Shown: piece by piece, positions 1 through 9,046 of the stretch
Position numbering within the stretch: the stretch's first letter is position 1
Layout: each line of letters begins with the position of its first letter
Origin: Streptomyces antibioticus
GTDB lineage: Bacteria > Actinomycetota > Actinomycetes > Streptomycetales > Streptomycetaceae
Length of the DNA: 64,000 nt
Assembly (NCBI RefSeq): GCF_001514065.1
Contig: NZ_KQ948433.1
Span: 186,398 to 250,397, forward strand
Reading direction: 5' to 3'
Notes under the pieces: model-generated
The model's input: the letters and a program-made list of their open reading frames with translations, nothing else
The model's database searches: none
What the model was told of the DNA's origin: nothing
Translations under genes and position numbers: made by a program

Positions 1-3000
1 CGAGTCCGGCGCGGGCGCTGATGTCGAGAGCGCGGGCGTGCTGTTGCACCCGCACGGCGTGCTCGACGTCGGCGGCGCCCGCGAACGTGTCGACGAGACG
101 GCTCAGTTCCTGCTGGGCGTGGGTGCCCGCGCCGAGGACGTCGTCCACCGCCCCGTCCAGGACCCGCCACGCCTGCGCCGCCTTCGCGGCGGCCGCGTCC
201 AGCTCTGCCTTCCTCGCCTCGAACTTGCTCTGCTGCGCCTGGAAGTACTTCTCCTCCGCCTCGGCTTCCTTCTGCGCCTTCTGGTACTGCCTGGTCTGTT
301 GCTTGGTCGGCTCGGGAAGCCGGTCGTACTCGGACTTGAGTCCCTCGAACTTCTCCTTGGCCCTCTGCCACTTGGTCAGCGCACCGTCCCGTGCGACCGT
401 GGCGTCCTCCAGCCGCACCTTCGCCGACGGCACCTGACCGACCGCCTTGGTGTGCTCGGCCAGCAGGTCGTCCAGGGCGTGCGGCTCGCCCGCGGAGTGC
501 GCCGCCGCCGGCTGATGCCCGCCGGCGACGGCGCGCGGACGGTCTTTCAGGCTCTGGGCGTAATGGGCCGCCAGGCCGCGGTCGACCTGGCCGGGTGCGA
601 GGCCGAGCCTCACCAGGTCCTGCTTCGCCGCGTCGAGCTGAGTCTGCGCGGCGGACAAGTCCTGGCGCAGCTTCACCTCGTGCGCGCTCGGCCCGCTCGA
701 TCTCCCGGCATGCGGCTGATCGCCGTGCAGCTGTCCCTCGATGCGGCCCACGTCGTAACGCGCCTGCGTGAGTTTTCCCCACGCCTCCACCCGCTGGTCG
801 TGCAGCGGATGCCGCGGCCCTCCGAACAACGCGTCGATCCGTGTGGCGTCCTCCTGCCACAGCCGCGCGACATCGGACGCCGTCAGCCGCTCCACCGATG
901 GCAGCTCGAGATCACGGACGACATGCGACAGCGACTTCAGTTCGAAGCCGACCTGGACCACGAGCAGCTCCACTCCGGGAACCCGCTGCGGGTCGGGTTC
1001 ACCGGCCAGATACCGCTGGGCCTTCGCCTCCAGTTCGCGCAGTACGGTGACGCGCCGCACGACGTCCGGCTCGGGTACGGCCTGGTACTCGTGCAGCAGG
1101 TCGTCCAGGAACCGGATGTCCGACCAGGCCCGGACGCCCGTCAGCGTCGCCGTCTGCTGCCGGAACACGTCGGGATCCAGCATGTCGGGCCGCCGCACAC
1201 CCTTCACACTTGCCGACTGCCCGGCCCGCCCGGGCCCCGCATCGGCTCCCCCGTCCTTGGAACCGACCTCGGACGCGGTGGGCGTGTCGGGCAGGGTGTG
1301 TGCGGCGGAGGCGGTGGGCGCGGCGGACGAATCTGCGGCGGACACTGTGGGTGAGTCGGACGACGTATGCGGGGCGGGCGCGGTGGGCGTCTGGGGCGTG
1401 TTGTGAGCCGCGGCCATGACGGCCCGCTCGGCCCCCTGCCCAGCGGCGATATCGACCTGCACCATCGCAGGTTCGGGTGCCTTGGGGGCAAGTGCCTCGG
1501 TCGGCGCGGGGGCCGGGGGCTCCGACGCCTTCGGCGCGGACGATGTGGCGGGTGGAGTTTCCGGCACCTTGGCCTCAGAGGGCCGAGGCGGTCCAGAGGC
1601 CGCGGGCGCCGAGATCTCGGCCGCCACCCCCTTCGGCTCCATCACCCCCGCTCCGCTGGCCTTCAGATCAGGCATTTGCGTGTCGGCGACCACACCGGTG
1701 TCCCGTGCCGGCGGCTTGGGCTTGCCGGAGGCCTTCGGACCGCCGGAAGCCGGGACCGACTTGGAGGTCTTGGCGCCACCGTCCTTCGGTGCCTTCACGC
1801 CACCGTCCTTCGGTGCCTTTGCGGCACCGTCCTTCGGACTCGTGCCCTTCGGCTTCGCCGTCTGCCCCGTACCGTTCTTGGCGCCGTGGAGTTGCTGAAC
1901 CTCCGTCTTCCAGTTGCCTTGCAGGTGCTCGATGTCCCCGAGAAGCGCTTCCCGCTTCTTGAGAAGGCGCTCGATCAGTTCCAAGCGCTCCGGGCTGTCG
2001 AGCTTCCACCCCTTCGTCAGCTCGATGGACTCCTCGATGGACGCCTTCGCTTCCTTCAAATGGGCGTCGATCTTCACGGTGTTGTTCTCCTGTACACCGT
2101 GCTCGGCCGACCGGAACGCGTCCTGCGCCGCATCGGCGTGCTTCCCGGACCACCGCCCGACCGGATCCATCGTCCCGTCGGGGAAGTAGCGGCCGTCACC
2201 GTCAGGGTCATGGACGTGCAACGGTTCCGGTCCGACACCCAGAAGGTTCCGTTCCCCCTGCGCGAGCCCGTCCACGGCCTTGGGTGTGATCGGAAGACCC
2301 GACCCGAACTTCGCCTCGGGACGGAACAGTTTCGACACGAGACGGCCGAGATCCTCCGTCGACATCTTCAACGCGAGGTCCGTGTATTCGGACCCCATGG
2401 AGATGACCTCGCGCACCACCGACAGCGCGAGCGCGTGGGTCACGTCCTCGCCGTGGAACACCTCGGTCTCAAAGGTGACGGTCCGCGTCAGGTCTCCGTT
2501 CTGTGGATACTTGTACGTCCACTTCGCGTGCGCGCCGATCTTCTCGAAACCCGAGTCGTACTGGGCGCTGCGGAACACCTTCGACGTCAGTGCCTCCCCC
2601 GACGCCGTCTTCTGCGCCACTTCCAGCTTCTGCATCGCCGGGCGGTCCAACGGGTGCAACTGGTCGTGCAGGGAGACCCAGCCGCCGTGCTCCTTGAGCA
2701 CCTTCGCGTCGAAGACCAGCGTTGTCGGGCCGTAGCGGGTCGCCATCGGCGCGTCGCCGACGTCCATCCGGAAGAACACGAAGTCGTCGTTGCCGAGGCT
2801 CGACGTGTTCTTCACCGAGCTCTTGCCGGACGCCAGGAACTTCACGTCCCGGCGCGCCAGGTCGCCCTGCGAGGACATCAGACCGCTGTTCGCGATCGCG
2901 TGATAGGCGGGCGTCGCGTGCTTGACCCGGTAATCCAGTCCCCTCAGCCTGTCCAGCAGTCCACGGAGGTCCTGGGCCCGGTCGGGATGCTGTTTGATCA

Positions 3001-6000
3001 GCTTCTCGACCTCTGCGTCCAGGGTCGTCAGGTTCTTCTTCGAAAGGTCGCGGACGAACTTCTGCTGCTGCTCGGGAGTCAGTTTGTCCAGGCTGCCGTA
3101 CGCCTTCTTCCAGTCCGCGTCGTGACCCGGCAGCACGGTCTCCCACTGCGTCCCCTTCGGGACGTCCTCGTAGGCCTTGTCCGAGCGGAACCTGCGCACG
3201 ACCTGGCCCAGCTCATGGAAATCGGCAAGGGCCTTCTCCGTGCTGAACACACCGTCGATGCGCACCACGTCACCGGGCGTCGCGTTCTCGAGCGCGTGAC
3301 TGACGCGTTGGGCGAGCTTGCCCGCCGTGAACGACAGGGGCCCGTGCTCGGCGCGCAGCCCGTAGACACCGCCCACAGGGGCGGCGTCCTTGATGAAACC
3401 CTTCTCCAGCATCGAGCCGAGGTTGTCCGCCGCCTTACCCAGACCCTGTGCGGCGTCCTTGAGCTGCGTGGTCACCTTCACCTCGACGAAGTCCGTGTGG
3501 CCCGACTTCGTCACCGGCCCCAGGAGCTGCTCCAGGTCCTTGGCCTGTGTGAGCACCTGTTCGGCGTGCTCCTTCACCTCCTGGCCGGTCAGTGCGATCT
3601 GGTCCCAGCGGACCGGGCGGCCCGCGGCCAGGTCGGCCCGGGTCAGACCACTGAGGTCGTCCGCGTGCGTCCGCAGCACACCGGCGAGGTCGAGGTGTCC
3701 CTCCGCCGCGAACTTCTCGACGTACCGCTGCACATCCCGCTGGGCGAAGTCACGGGCGGCGACATGGAGGTCCACACCGGCAGCCAGATCGTCCTGGGCC
3801 TTCCTCAGCGCGTCCTGGGCCTTCTTCAGTTCGGCCAGTGCGGCGTCTAGACCCGGCTTGGCCTTGTCCACATCGGTCTGGGCCTTGTCGAGGTCCTTCT
3901 TCGCCTTCTGCACACCGCGCTCGTTGGTGCCCTCCGGCAGCTGGTCGAACTTGTCCTGCTGAAGCTTGAGCTTGGCGAGCTTGGCGTCGTAGGAGGTCTG
4001 GGCCTGGGCCGCTGCCGACTCGGCTTTCGGCATGGCCTTCACGGCTGCCTGCTGCTGCGTCATCAGGCCGTCGAGCTTCGGCAGCTCCGCCGCCGTGTGC
4101 GACGACGACGCCGTGTGCTGGACACCGGCGCCGTCCAGACGCGGACGCTCCTTGAGGCTCTGGCTGTGCAGGTCCCACAACTGCCGGTCCATGTGCGCGC
4201 TGTCGACACCCAGATCATCGAGTTGGCGTCGCAGGTCGTCGAGGTTCGACTGCGCGGCGGACAGCTCCTGCCGGAGCTTCAGCTCGTGCGCGCTCGGCCC
4301 GCTCGATCCCCCGGCGCGCGGCTGGTCGACGCGCACCTGTCCTTCAAGCCGGCCCACGTCGTAACGCGCCTGGGTGAACTCGCGCCACAACTGGCGGCGG
4401 TCGCCGCTCAGCGGGTCGTGCGGACCGCCGAACAGGGCGTCGACGCGCTCGCCGTCCAGCCCCCAGAACCGTTCGATCTCGCCGGGCGAGAACGGCAGGG
4501 ACTTCCCCGGCACGATGGGAGCGGCGCCGACACCGGTCTTCGCGCCGAGGCCCGCACCGTTCTCCGCGGCCTCGCCGGCGGTCCCGGTCCCGTGCCCGGA
4601 GGGCACGTCGGCCATCCGGCTCGGGCGCGGTCCGGGTATGCCCAGTGCGTCGAGGTGAGCCTCGATGCTCTCGACGTCCATACCGAGCCGGACCAGTTTG
4701 CCCTGGGCAATGTCCGAGGCGCCTTCGGCGTGCTGGAGGTCGAGCTTGGCGGCGGCCTGGTCGACGTTCTCCGAGGGCTGTCCGATCTTGCCGCCGGTCT
4801 CGTCGAGTTGGCGTTTGGCATCGGCGACGGCGGCGCTCGCCAGCTCGTACTCGTTCCAGGCGACCAGCCGCTCCTGGCCGGTCTTGCCCGTGGCGCCGCC
4901 GGTCACGGCCTCGAACTTGCTCAACGGGGCCGGCCTGCCACCGCCGGCGGTTGCGCCCTGTTTCGGGACGGGGGTCCGGGCCGGACGCAGCGCGATGTGC
5001 TCACCGACCACCACCGCGCCCGAACCGTCGTCCAGCACTCGTACGGCACCGGTCGGGGACGTACCGGACCCCGCCTTGACGTGGGTCGAGGCAGCGACGC
5101 CCGCGGCGTCGCCGGTGCCCACCCGCTGACCGAGCAGGTCCAGGTCCGCACGGGCCGACACCCCGAGCTGGTCGCTCTGCGCGGTGATCGAGGGGGACGC
5201 GGGCTCCTCGGCCAGCCGCTCCGGCGTACCGCCGGAGAGCCCGTCGAGTCCCCGTACGCCGGTCTTGGCACCCCCGGCAGACGGCGCGGCCGTACCGCCG
5301 CCCTTGACGCCCCCCACCGACGGACCATCAGCCGAACCGCCCTTGACGCCACCCGCGGACGGACCGCCCAGCGCCCCGGCCTTGAGATCGCCGCCCCCCG
5401 AGGACGCGCCGATCGACCCCACCTTGGCATCCGTCGCCGGCGGCGTGGTTCCGAGCGTCCCCGCCTTCACCTCCACCGCCCCGGCCGACATGTCCAGCTC
5501 CCCCGCCTTCACGTCGGTCGCCACCGAAGTCGTGGGCGTTGCCCCCGCCTTGGCGTCCGTCGTCATGTGGCCGGTGGTGACCGTGGGCGGCGGGGTCTGG
5601 AGGCCGTGGGCGGCGCCGTGGCCAGCCATGATGTCGGTGGTGCCGATCGCCTCATGCACCTCGGGTGCGACGACCACCTGCTTGCCCTCGCCGTTGGTGA
5701 CGGCTGTACCCCGGTAGTCGACGTGCAACGTGGTCGGTGTGCCGCTCTGGGCGCCGACCTGCATGCTGATGCCTTCGTGCGTCATCCGGATGCCGGAGAT
5801 GTCGCCGTCCACGATGCTGCGCAGTTCGGGTATGCCGAGCGCGTGGAAGTCCTCGACGTGGCCGGTGGCCACGCGGACCGAGGACAGGGCGTCGCTGAAG
5901 GACGTGTGCAAGCCGGTGCCGGACGGCGTCAGGTCACCCCGCAGGGCGTGCAGGCCGGTGGAGCCGAGGTCGGAGAGGTTGTGCCCGCCGGCGACGCTCG

Positions 6001-7534
6001 TGCCGCCGAAGTGGGTGGGCAGCGGCTCCAGCAGCCCGGCGCTGGTGCGCTGGAAGCCGGTCGCGTGGTCGAAGGCGGTCAGGTGGTCGATGGAGTCCAG
6101 GCCACCGGCGTTGGCCATCAGGTTGCCCACGGCGCCGGGGTTGCCGGTCCCGTTCAACGAGTGCAGTGAGGTGAGACCGCCGTTGACGCCACCGATGTCG
6201 GCGCCGAGGCTGATGCCGTGCAGGCCGCCGAACTGGGTGTCGATGCCGGTGTTGAGACCATGCAGCCCGCCGGGGTTGAGGCTTTGGAGGGCGCCGTGGC
6301 CGAAGCCGTTGAAGGAGATGCCGGAGGGCAGTCCGGTGAGGCCGCCGTGGCCGCCGGTGAGCGCGCCGATGTGCAGGCTGCCGCCGAGGGCGTTCTGTGA
6401 CAGATGCGCGGTGGGGGTCAGCAGCCGGGTGCCGAAGCCCATCTTGAAGGCGCTGTTGAAGCCGACGCCGAGTTCGAAGAAGTCCACCGGCAGCACCGCG
6501 CCGAGCAGCAGCCGTCCGCCGAAGCTGATGGGGTAGACGGCCACCTTGCCGAGCGTGGTGCTGATGCCGGCGGTGGCGACCTGGAAGTCTGTGCGGAAGG
6601 TGTGGGCGAGCAGCTTGAGGCCCGCGATGGTGATCCGGACGCCTTTCATGGCCAGATTGGCCAGTCCGTTCAGCCCGCGCAGCACAAGCCCGGGCAGGGC
6701 CGTCACTCCGCCGTAAATGCCTCTGATGCTGATGCCGGTGGTGAGGATGTGGGCCAAGCCGCCGCCGATGTTGCTCACGCCCGCGGAGAGCGTTTTGGGC
6801 AGGTTCTTCAGCGCGTTGAACACCCCCTTGGCCAGCGCGCCGATGTTGAGGCCCTTGGTGGAGGGAAAGAGGATGCCCACGAAGGCGAGTACGACGTCCA
6901 GGACGCCCGCCTTGCCCTCGGCGAAGTCGACGAGGGTGCTGATGAACATCACCATGCCGAGGCCGAAGGCGAGCAGGCCGATCCAGCCGCCGAAGATGGC
7001 GCCCACGATGGCGAGGATGATCTCCAGGATGCCGAGGCTCTTCAGGAACAGGTGCCAGGCGTCGATCGGCTGCCGGATCTCGTGCTCGGCGTCCCGCATC
7101 CGCTGCTGGAACAACCTGACCGCGTGGTGGTAGTCGTCCTGCGCGGTGTGCGCTTGGGCCTTGTGGGCGGCCAGCTGCGGGTCGTCCTTCGACAGTCCCT
7201 GCGCTCCCGACAGCGCCTGGTCTGCTTTGGCCTGCACGTCCAGGAGGGCGTTCCGGTACGCCATGGTCGCGTCCGCCGCGATGGAGAAGGACTTGCCGAT
7301 GGCGTCGATGAACTGCTTGAGGTGTCCGTCGATCTTCTCGCGCACCGCCTCGGCGGTCTTGCCGAGGAAGCCGTTGCCGGACTGGTCGAGTACGCGGTTC
7401 AGGCCACTGGTGATCTCCTCGCCGAGATGCTCGGTGTCCCGCAGCCCCTGGTAGAGGGAGGAGAGGGCGTCCGGATCGCCGGGTGTGGGGTCGCCGTGCA
7501 TACCCAGCGCGCTCCAGTCCTGCGGCCGTGCCAT
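1..7534 (-). CDS. Giant type VII secretion effector-like protein (partial, C-terminus off window)
   Basis: An uninterrupted minus-strand frame of 2,511 codons runs off the left edge. The ATG at 7534 follows a good GGAGGG ribosome binding site. Residues 1-115 (starting MARPQDWSALGMHGDPTPGD) resemble the putative T7SS secretion-signal domain that begins many actinobacterial polymorphic toxins. Two hydrophobic segments follow at about 165-202, then a Gly-rich stretch, then K-A-G rich spacer repeats (nt 5250-5560). Long helical modules alternate with Ala/Pro/Lys linkers. A module around residues 1018-1131 (IDALFGG-type box and ARYDVGR segment) recurs around 2218-2331. A globular region near 1420-1760 contains GNDDFVFFRMDVGD; I do not recognise it securely, though an ADP-ribosyltransferase-like toxin fold is possible. 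The family role, a toxin exported by T7SS, is inferred from architecture and from the neighbouring WXG100-like and EccC genes. Any C-terminal toxin tip and immunity gene would lie outside the window. Confidence 0.85.
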   Translation of the reverse strand, partial: MARPQDWSALGMHGDPTPGDPDALSSLYQGLRDTEHLGEEITSGLNRVLDQSGNGFLGKTAEAVREKIDGHLKQFIDAIGKSFSIAADATMAYRNALLDVQAKADQALSGAQGLSKDDPQLAAHKAQAHTAQDDYHHAVRLFQQRMRDAEHEIRQPIDAWHLFLKSLGILEIILAIVGAIFGGWIGLLAFGLGMVMFISTLVDFAEGKAGVLDVVLAFVGILFPSTKGLNIGALAKGVFNALKNLPKTLSAGVSNIGGGLAHILTTGISIRGIYGGVTALPGLVLRGLNGLANLAMKGVRITIAGLKLLAHTFRTDFQVATAGISTTLGKVAVYPISFGGRLLLGAVLPVDFFELGVGFNSAFKMGFGTRLLTPTAHLSQNALGGSLHIGALTGGHGGLTGLPSGISFNGFGHGALQSLNPGGLHGLNTGIDTQFGGLHGISLGADIGGVNGGLTSLHSLNGTGNPGAVGNLMANAGGLDSIDHLTAFDHATGFQRTSAGLLEPLPTHFGGTSVAGGHNLSDLGSTGLHALRGDLTPSGTGLHTSFSDALSSVRVATGHVEDFHALGIPELRSIVDGDISGIRMTHEGISMQVGAQSGTPTTLHVDYRGTAVTNGEGKQVVVAPEVHEAIGTTDIMAGHGAAHGLQTPPPTVTTGHMTTDAKAGATPTTSVATDVKAGELDMSAGAVEVKAGTLGTTPPATDAKVGSIGASSGGGDLKAGALGGPSAGGVKGGSADGPSVGGVKGGGTAAPSAGGAKTGVRGLDGLSGGTPERLAEEPASPSITAQSDQLGVSARADLDLLGQRVGTGDAAGVAASTHVKAGSGTSPTGAVRVLDDGSGAVVVGEHIALRPARTPVPKQGATAGGGRPAPLSKFEAVTGGATGKTGQERLVAWNEYELASAAVADAKRQLDETGGKIGQPSENVDQAAAKLDLQHAEGASDIAQGKLVRLGMDVESIEAHLDALGIPGPRPSRMADVPSGHGTGTAGEAAENGAGLGAKTGVGAAPIVPGKSLPFSPGEIERFWGLDGERVDALFGGPHDPLSGDRRQLWREFTQARYDVGRLEGQVRVDQPRAGGSSGPSAHELKLRQELSAAQSNLDDLRRQLDDLGVDSAHMDRQLWDLHSQSLKERPRLDGAGVQHTASSSHTAAELPKLDGLMTQQQAAVKAMPKAESAAAQAQTSYDAKLAKLKLQQDKFDQLPEGTNERGVQKAKKDLDKAQTDVDKAKPGLDAALAELKKAQDALRKAQDDLAAGVDLHVAARDFAQRDVQRYVEKFAAEGHLDLAGVLRTHADDLSGLTRADLAAGRPVRWDQIALTGQEVKEHAEQVLTQAKDLEQLLGPVTKSGHTDFVEVKVTTQLKDAAQGLGKAADNLGSMLEKGFIKDAAPVGGVYGLRAEHGPLSFTAGKLAQRVSHALENATPGDVVRIDGVFSTEKALADFHELGQVVRRFRSDKAYEDVPKGTQWETVLPGHDADWKKAYGSLDKLTPEQQQKFVRDLSKKNLTTLDAEVEKLIKQHPDRAQDLRGLLDRLRGLDYRVKHATPAYHAIANSGLMSSQGDLARRDVKFLASGKSSVKNTSSLGNDDFVFFRMDVGDAPMATRYGPTTLVFDAKVLKEHGGWVSLHDQLHPLDRPAMQKLEVAQKTASGEALTSKVFRSAQYDSGFEKIGAHAKWTYKYPQNGDLTRTVTFETEVFHGEDVTHALALSVVREVISMGSEYTDLALKMSTEDLGRLVSKLFRPEAKFGSGLPITPKAVDGLAQGERNLLGVGPEPLHVHDPDGDGRYFPDGTMDPVGRWSGKHADAAQDAFRSAEHGVQENNTVKIDAHLKEAKASIEESIELTKGWKLDSPERLELIERLLKKREALLGDIEHLQGNWKTEVQQLHGAKNGTGQTAKPKGTSPKDGAAKAPKDGGVKAPKDGGAKTSKSVPASGGPKASGKPKPPARDTGVVADTQMPDLKASGAGVMEPKGVAAEISAPAASGPPRPSEAKVPETPPATSSAPKASEPPAPAPTEALAPKAPEPAMVQVDIAAGQGAERAVMAAAHNTPQTPTAPAPHTSSDSPTVSAADSSAAPTASAAHTLPDTPTASEVGSKDGGADAGPGRAGQSASVKGVRRPDMLDPDVFRQQTATLTGVRAWSDIRFLDDLLHEYQAVPEPDVVRRVTVLRELEAKAQRYLAGEPDPQRVPGVELLVVQVGFELKSLSHVVRDLELPSVERLTASDVARLWQEDATRIDALFGGPRHPLHDQRVEAWGKLTQARYDVGRIEGQLHGDQPHAGRSSGPSAHEVKLRQDLSAAQTQLDAAKQDLVRLGLAPGQVDRGLAAHYAQSLKDRPRAVAGGHQPAAAHSAGEPHALDDLLAEHTKAVGQVPSAKVRLEDATVARDGALTKWQRAKEKFEGLKSEYDRLPEPTKQQTRQYQKAQKEAEAEEKYFQAQQSKFEARKAELDAAAAKAAQAWRVLDGAVDDVLGAGTHAQQELSRLVDTFAGAADVEHAVRVQQHARALDISARAGL

Positions 7535-7717
7535 GTGCACCCTCCGTACCGTCGAACAACCCCGTGACGCACTCCGCGTCGGGGTGGTTGGTTCACATGT
7601 ATCTGTTCATCGTAGTGTGAGTACGACCGCTTCCCACGCCTGGGCCGGACACATGGGTCGGCAACACACGTATCGTCCGTCGGCGGGGTGCGGGTCGGGC
7701 GAGCGGAGGGAGAGAAC

Positions 7718-8641
7718 ATGCCGGATTTCGACGTGGTGTTCGACTACGAGTTGCTGAACACGCTGGCCAAGGACACGGACCGGCTCCAGAACCAACTGGC
7801 GGATCCGCGGCTGCTGGGTCGGCACAAGTTGTACGACGGCGCCGCGCTCGGCGGGGGCGCCAAGGCTGTCAACAGCTTCTTCTTCAACTGGGTCGGCCCC
7901 TTCGAGAACGCGAGGGACCTGCTGAAATCACTCGGCGAGACCTACCGGTTCGTCGCCCAGCGGATGTTCGAACAGGACGCGCAGTACGCCTCGGACGCCA
8001 CCACGAAAACCCTCGGTTTCATGCAGAGCGTCTGGAAGATGAACAAGGACTCCTACGACGCCTGGAAGTGGCTGACCGAGCACTCGATCACTGTCCACGC
8101 CTGGGACGACAAGGGGCACGAGTACCTCAAGCAGCAGCAGCTGGCCGATCCCAACGCCCCGGACGCGCCCAAGCCCCCGGGTCTCCAGCCGACCGTCTAC
8201 GACTACACCCACGATGACGGCGACGGCACCAACAACGTCCACAACTCGACGCAGATCACCTATGACGCCGACGGTAAACCCACGTCGAGCGACATCAAGA
8301 TCGACGACGGGGACGGTGGCCTGAAGTACCAGGAGCACACCGACTACGGGGAGAACCACAGCTACACGACGACGATCAGCCACGCGGACGGCTCAAAGAC
8401 GGTCATCGAGGTGCACGGCAACGCCGACGGCACCGGGACCAGGAACGTTACTGACACCGACAAGGACGGCAAGACCACCGACACGTCGAGCTGGACCGGC
8501 TCCGGCCTCGGCGGCGACGACCCGAAGTGGACGAACAACGACCCGAACGCCACCGACACCGACGGTGACGGCGAGGACGACAAGAACACGGACGACGGCG
8601 GCTCCCAGCACTCGAACACGGGTGTCGGCAGCACCGTCTGA
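7718..8641 (+). CDS. T7SS-associated protein with helical N-terminus and acidic repeat tail
   Basis: A 307-residue protein. The ATG at 7718 is chosen because GGAGGGAGAG sits just upstream; in-frame codons further up lack a site. Residues 1-140 are predicted helical (MPDFDVVFDYELLNTLAKD onward, with FNWVGPF), as expected for a WXG-like secretion partner. From about residue 150 the protein changes to a Thr/Asp/Gly-rich, strand-forming, very acidic region with DTDGDGEDDKNTDD near the end, which resembles calcium-binding thrombospondin type-3 loops. It is divergent from the giant effector and followed 32 bp later by the WXG100-like gene, so it is probably a substrate or substrate partner of the same secretion system. 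No enzymatic motif is visible. The precise family is not recognised. Confidence 0.8.
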   Translation: MPDFDVVFDYELLNTLAKDTDRLQNQLADPRLLGRHKLYDGAALGGGAKAVNSFFFNWVGPFENARDLLKSLGETYRFVAQRMFEQDAQYASDATTKTLGFMQSVWKMNKDSYDAWKWLTEHSITVHAWDDKGHEYLKQQQLADPNAPDAPKPPGLQPTVYDYTHDDGDGTNNVHNSTQITYDADGKPTSSDIKIDDGDGGLKYQEHTDYGENHSYTTTISHADGSKTVIEVHGNADGTGTRNVTDTDKDGKTTDTSSWTGSGLGGDDPKWTNNDPNATDTDGDGEDDKNTDDGGSQHSNTGVGSTV

Positions 8642-8673
8642 CACGCCCGCGAACGCTCTTTTAAGGAACCCAC

Positions 8674-8985
8674 ATGCCCAGTAACAACGTGCAGTTGCAG
8701 TACGGCCAGATCGAGACCGTCTCCACGCAGCTGACGCACGCCGTGACGACCATCAACCCGCAGCTGATGCAGCTGAAGGGGTCGGTGGACAACCTGCTGA
8801 ACGACGGCCTCTTCCTTCAGCAGACCAGTCCGGCGATGCAGCACGCCTACGAGCAATTCACTGTCCAGCTGACGCAGATCGTGACCAAGATCGAGGACTT
8901 CGCCAAGCAGTTCACCGCGATCAAGACCCAGATCGACGACATGGACCGGACGATGGCCGCCCAGATCAAGGGCAACGGCAGCTGA
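8674..8985 (+). CDS. WXG100/ESAT-6-like small protein
   Basis: 103 residues, the usual length for WXG100 proteins, and rich in Gln, Thr and hydrophobic heptads. It should form two helices split near residues 45-55 (LLNDGLFLQQTSPAM). The canonical W-x-G turn is not present: the turn reads NDG without tryptophan, so the assignment rests on size, helical pattern and context. Such proteins form dimers that are exported by, or activate, the EccC ATPase. The ATG follows TTAAGGAAC. It is in one transcription unit with the 307-residue gene upstream and converges with eccC, with a strong hairpin between them. Confidence 0.75.
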   Translation: MPSNNVQLQYGQIETVSTQLTHAVTTINPQLMQLKGSVDNLLNDGLFLQQTSPAMQHAYEQFTVQLTQIVTKIEDFAKQFTAIKTQIDDMDRTMAAQIKGNGS

Positions 8986-9000
8986 GACCGGGCACGCGAA

Positions 9001-9034
9001 GAGGGGCGCCGCGCAGAGCGGCGTCCCTCTTTTC
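9001..9034. terminator. Bidirectional hairpin terminator
   Basis: A 12-bp stem (GAGGGGCGCCGC against GCGGCGTCCCTC, one G-U pair) with a 5-nt loop is followed on the plus strand by TTTT. It sits 16 bp after the WXG100-like stop and 13 bp before the stop of the convergent eccC, and can serve both. Confidence 0.8.
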
Positions 9035-9046
9035 GTTCGCTCAGCC

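Noticed and set aside
3860-3880. TTGTCCACA DnaA-box match in the giant gene
   Set aside because: Single copy within coding sequence matching common codons; no clustering.
38-7567. Long plus-strand open frames across the first 7.5 kb (for example 1367-3850 and 6404-7567)
   Set aside because: They are mirror frames of the giant minus-strand effector. Their translations are Arg/Leu/Val-rich with no motifs, whereas the minus strand has one unbroken frame with a ribosome binding site and recognisable domains.
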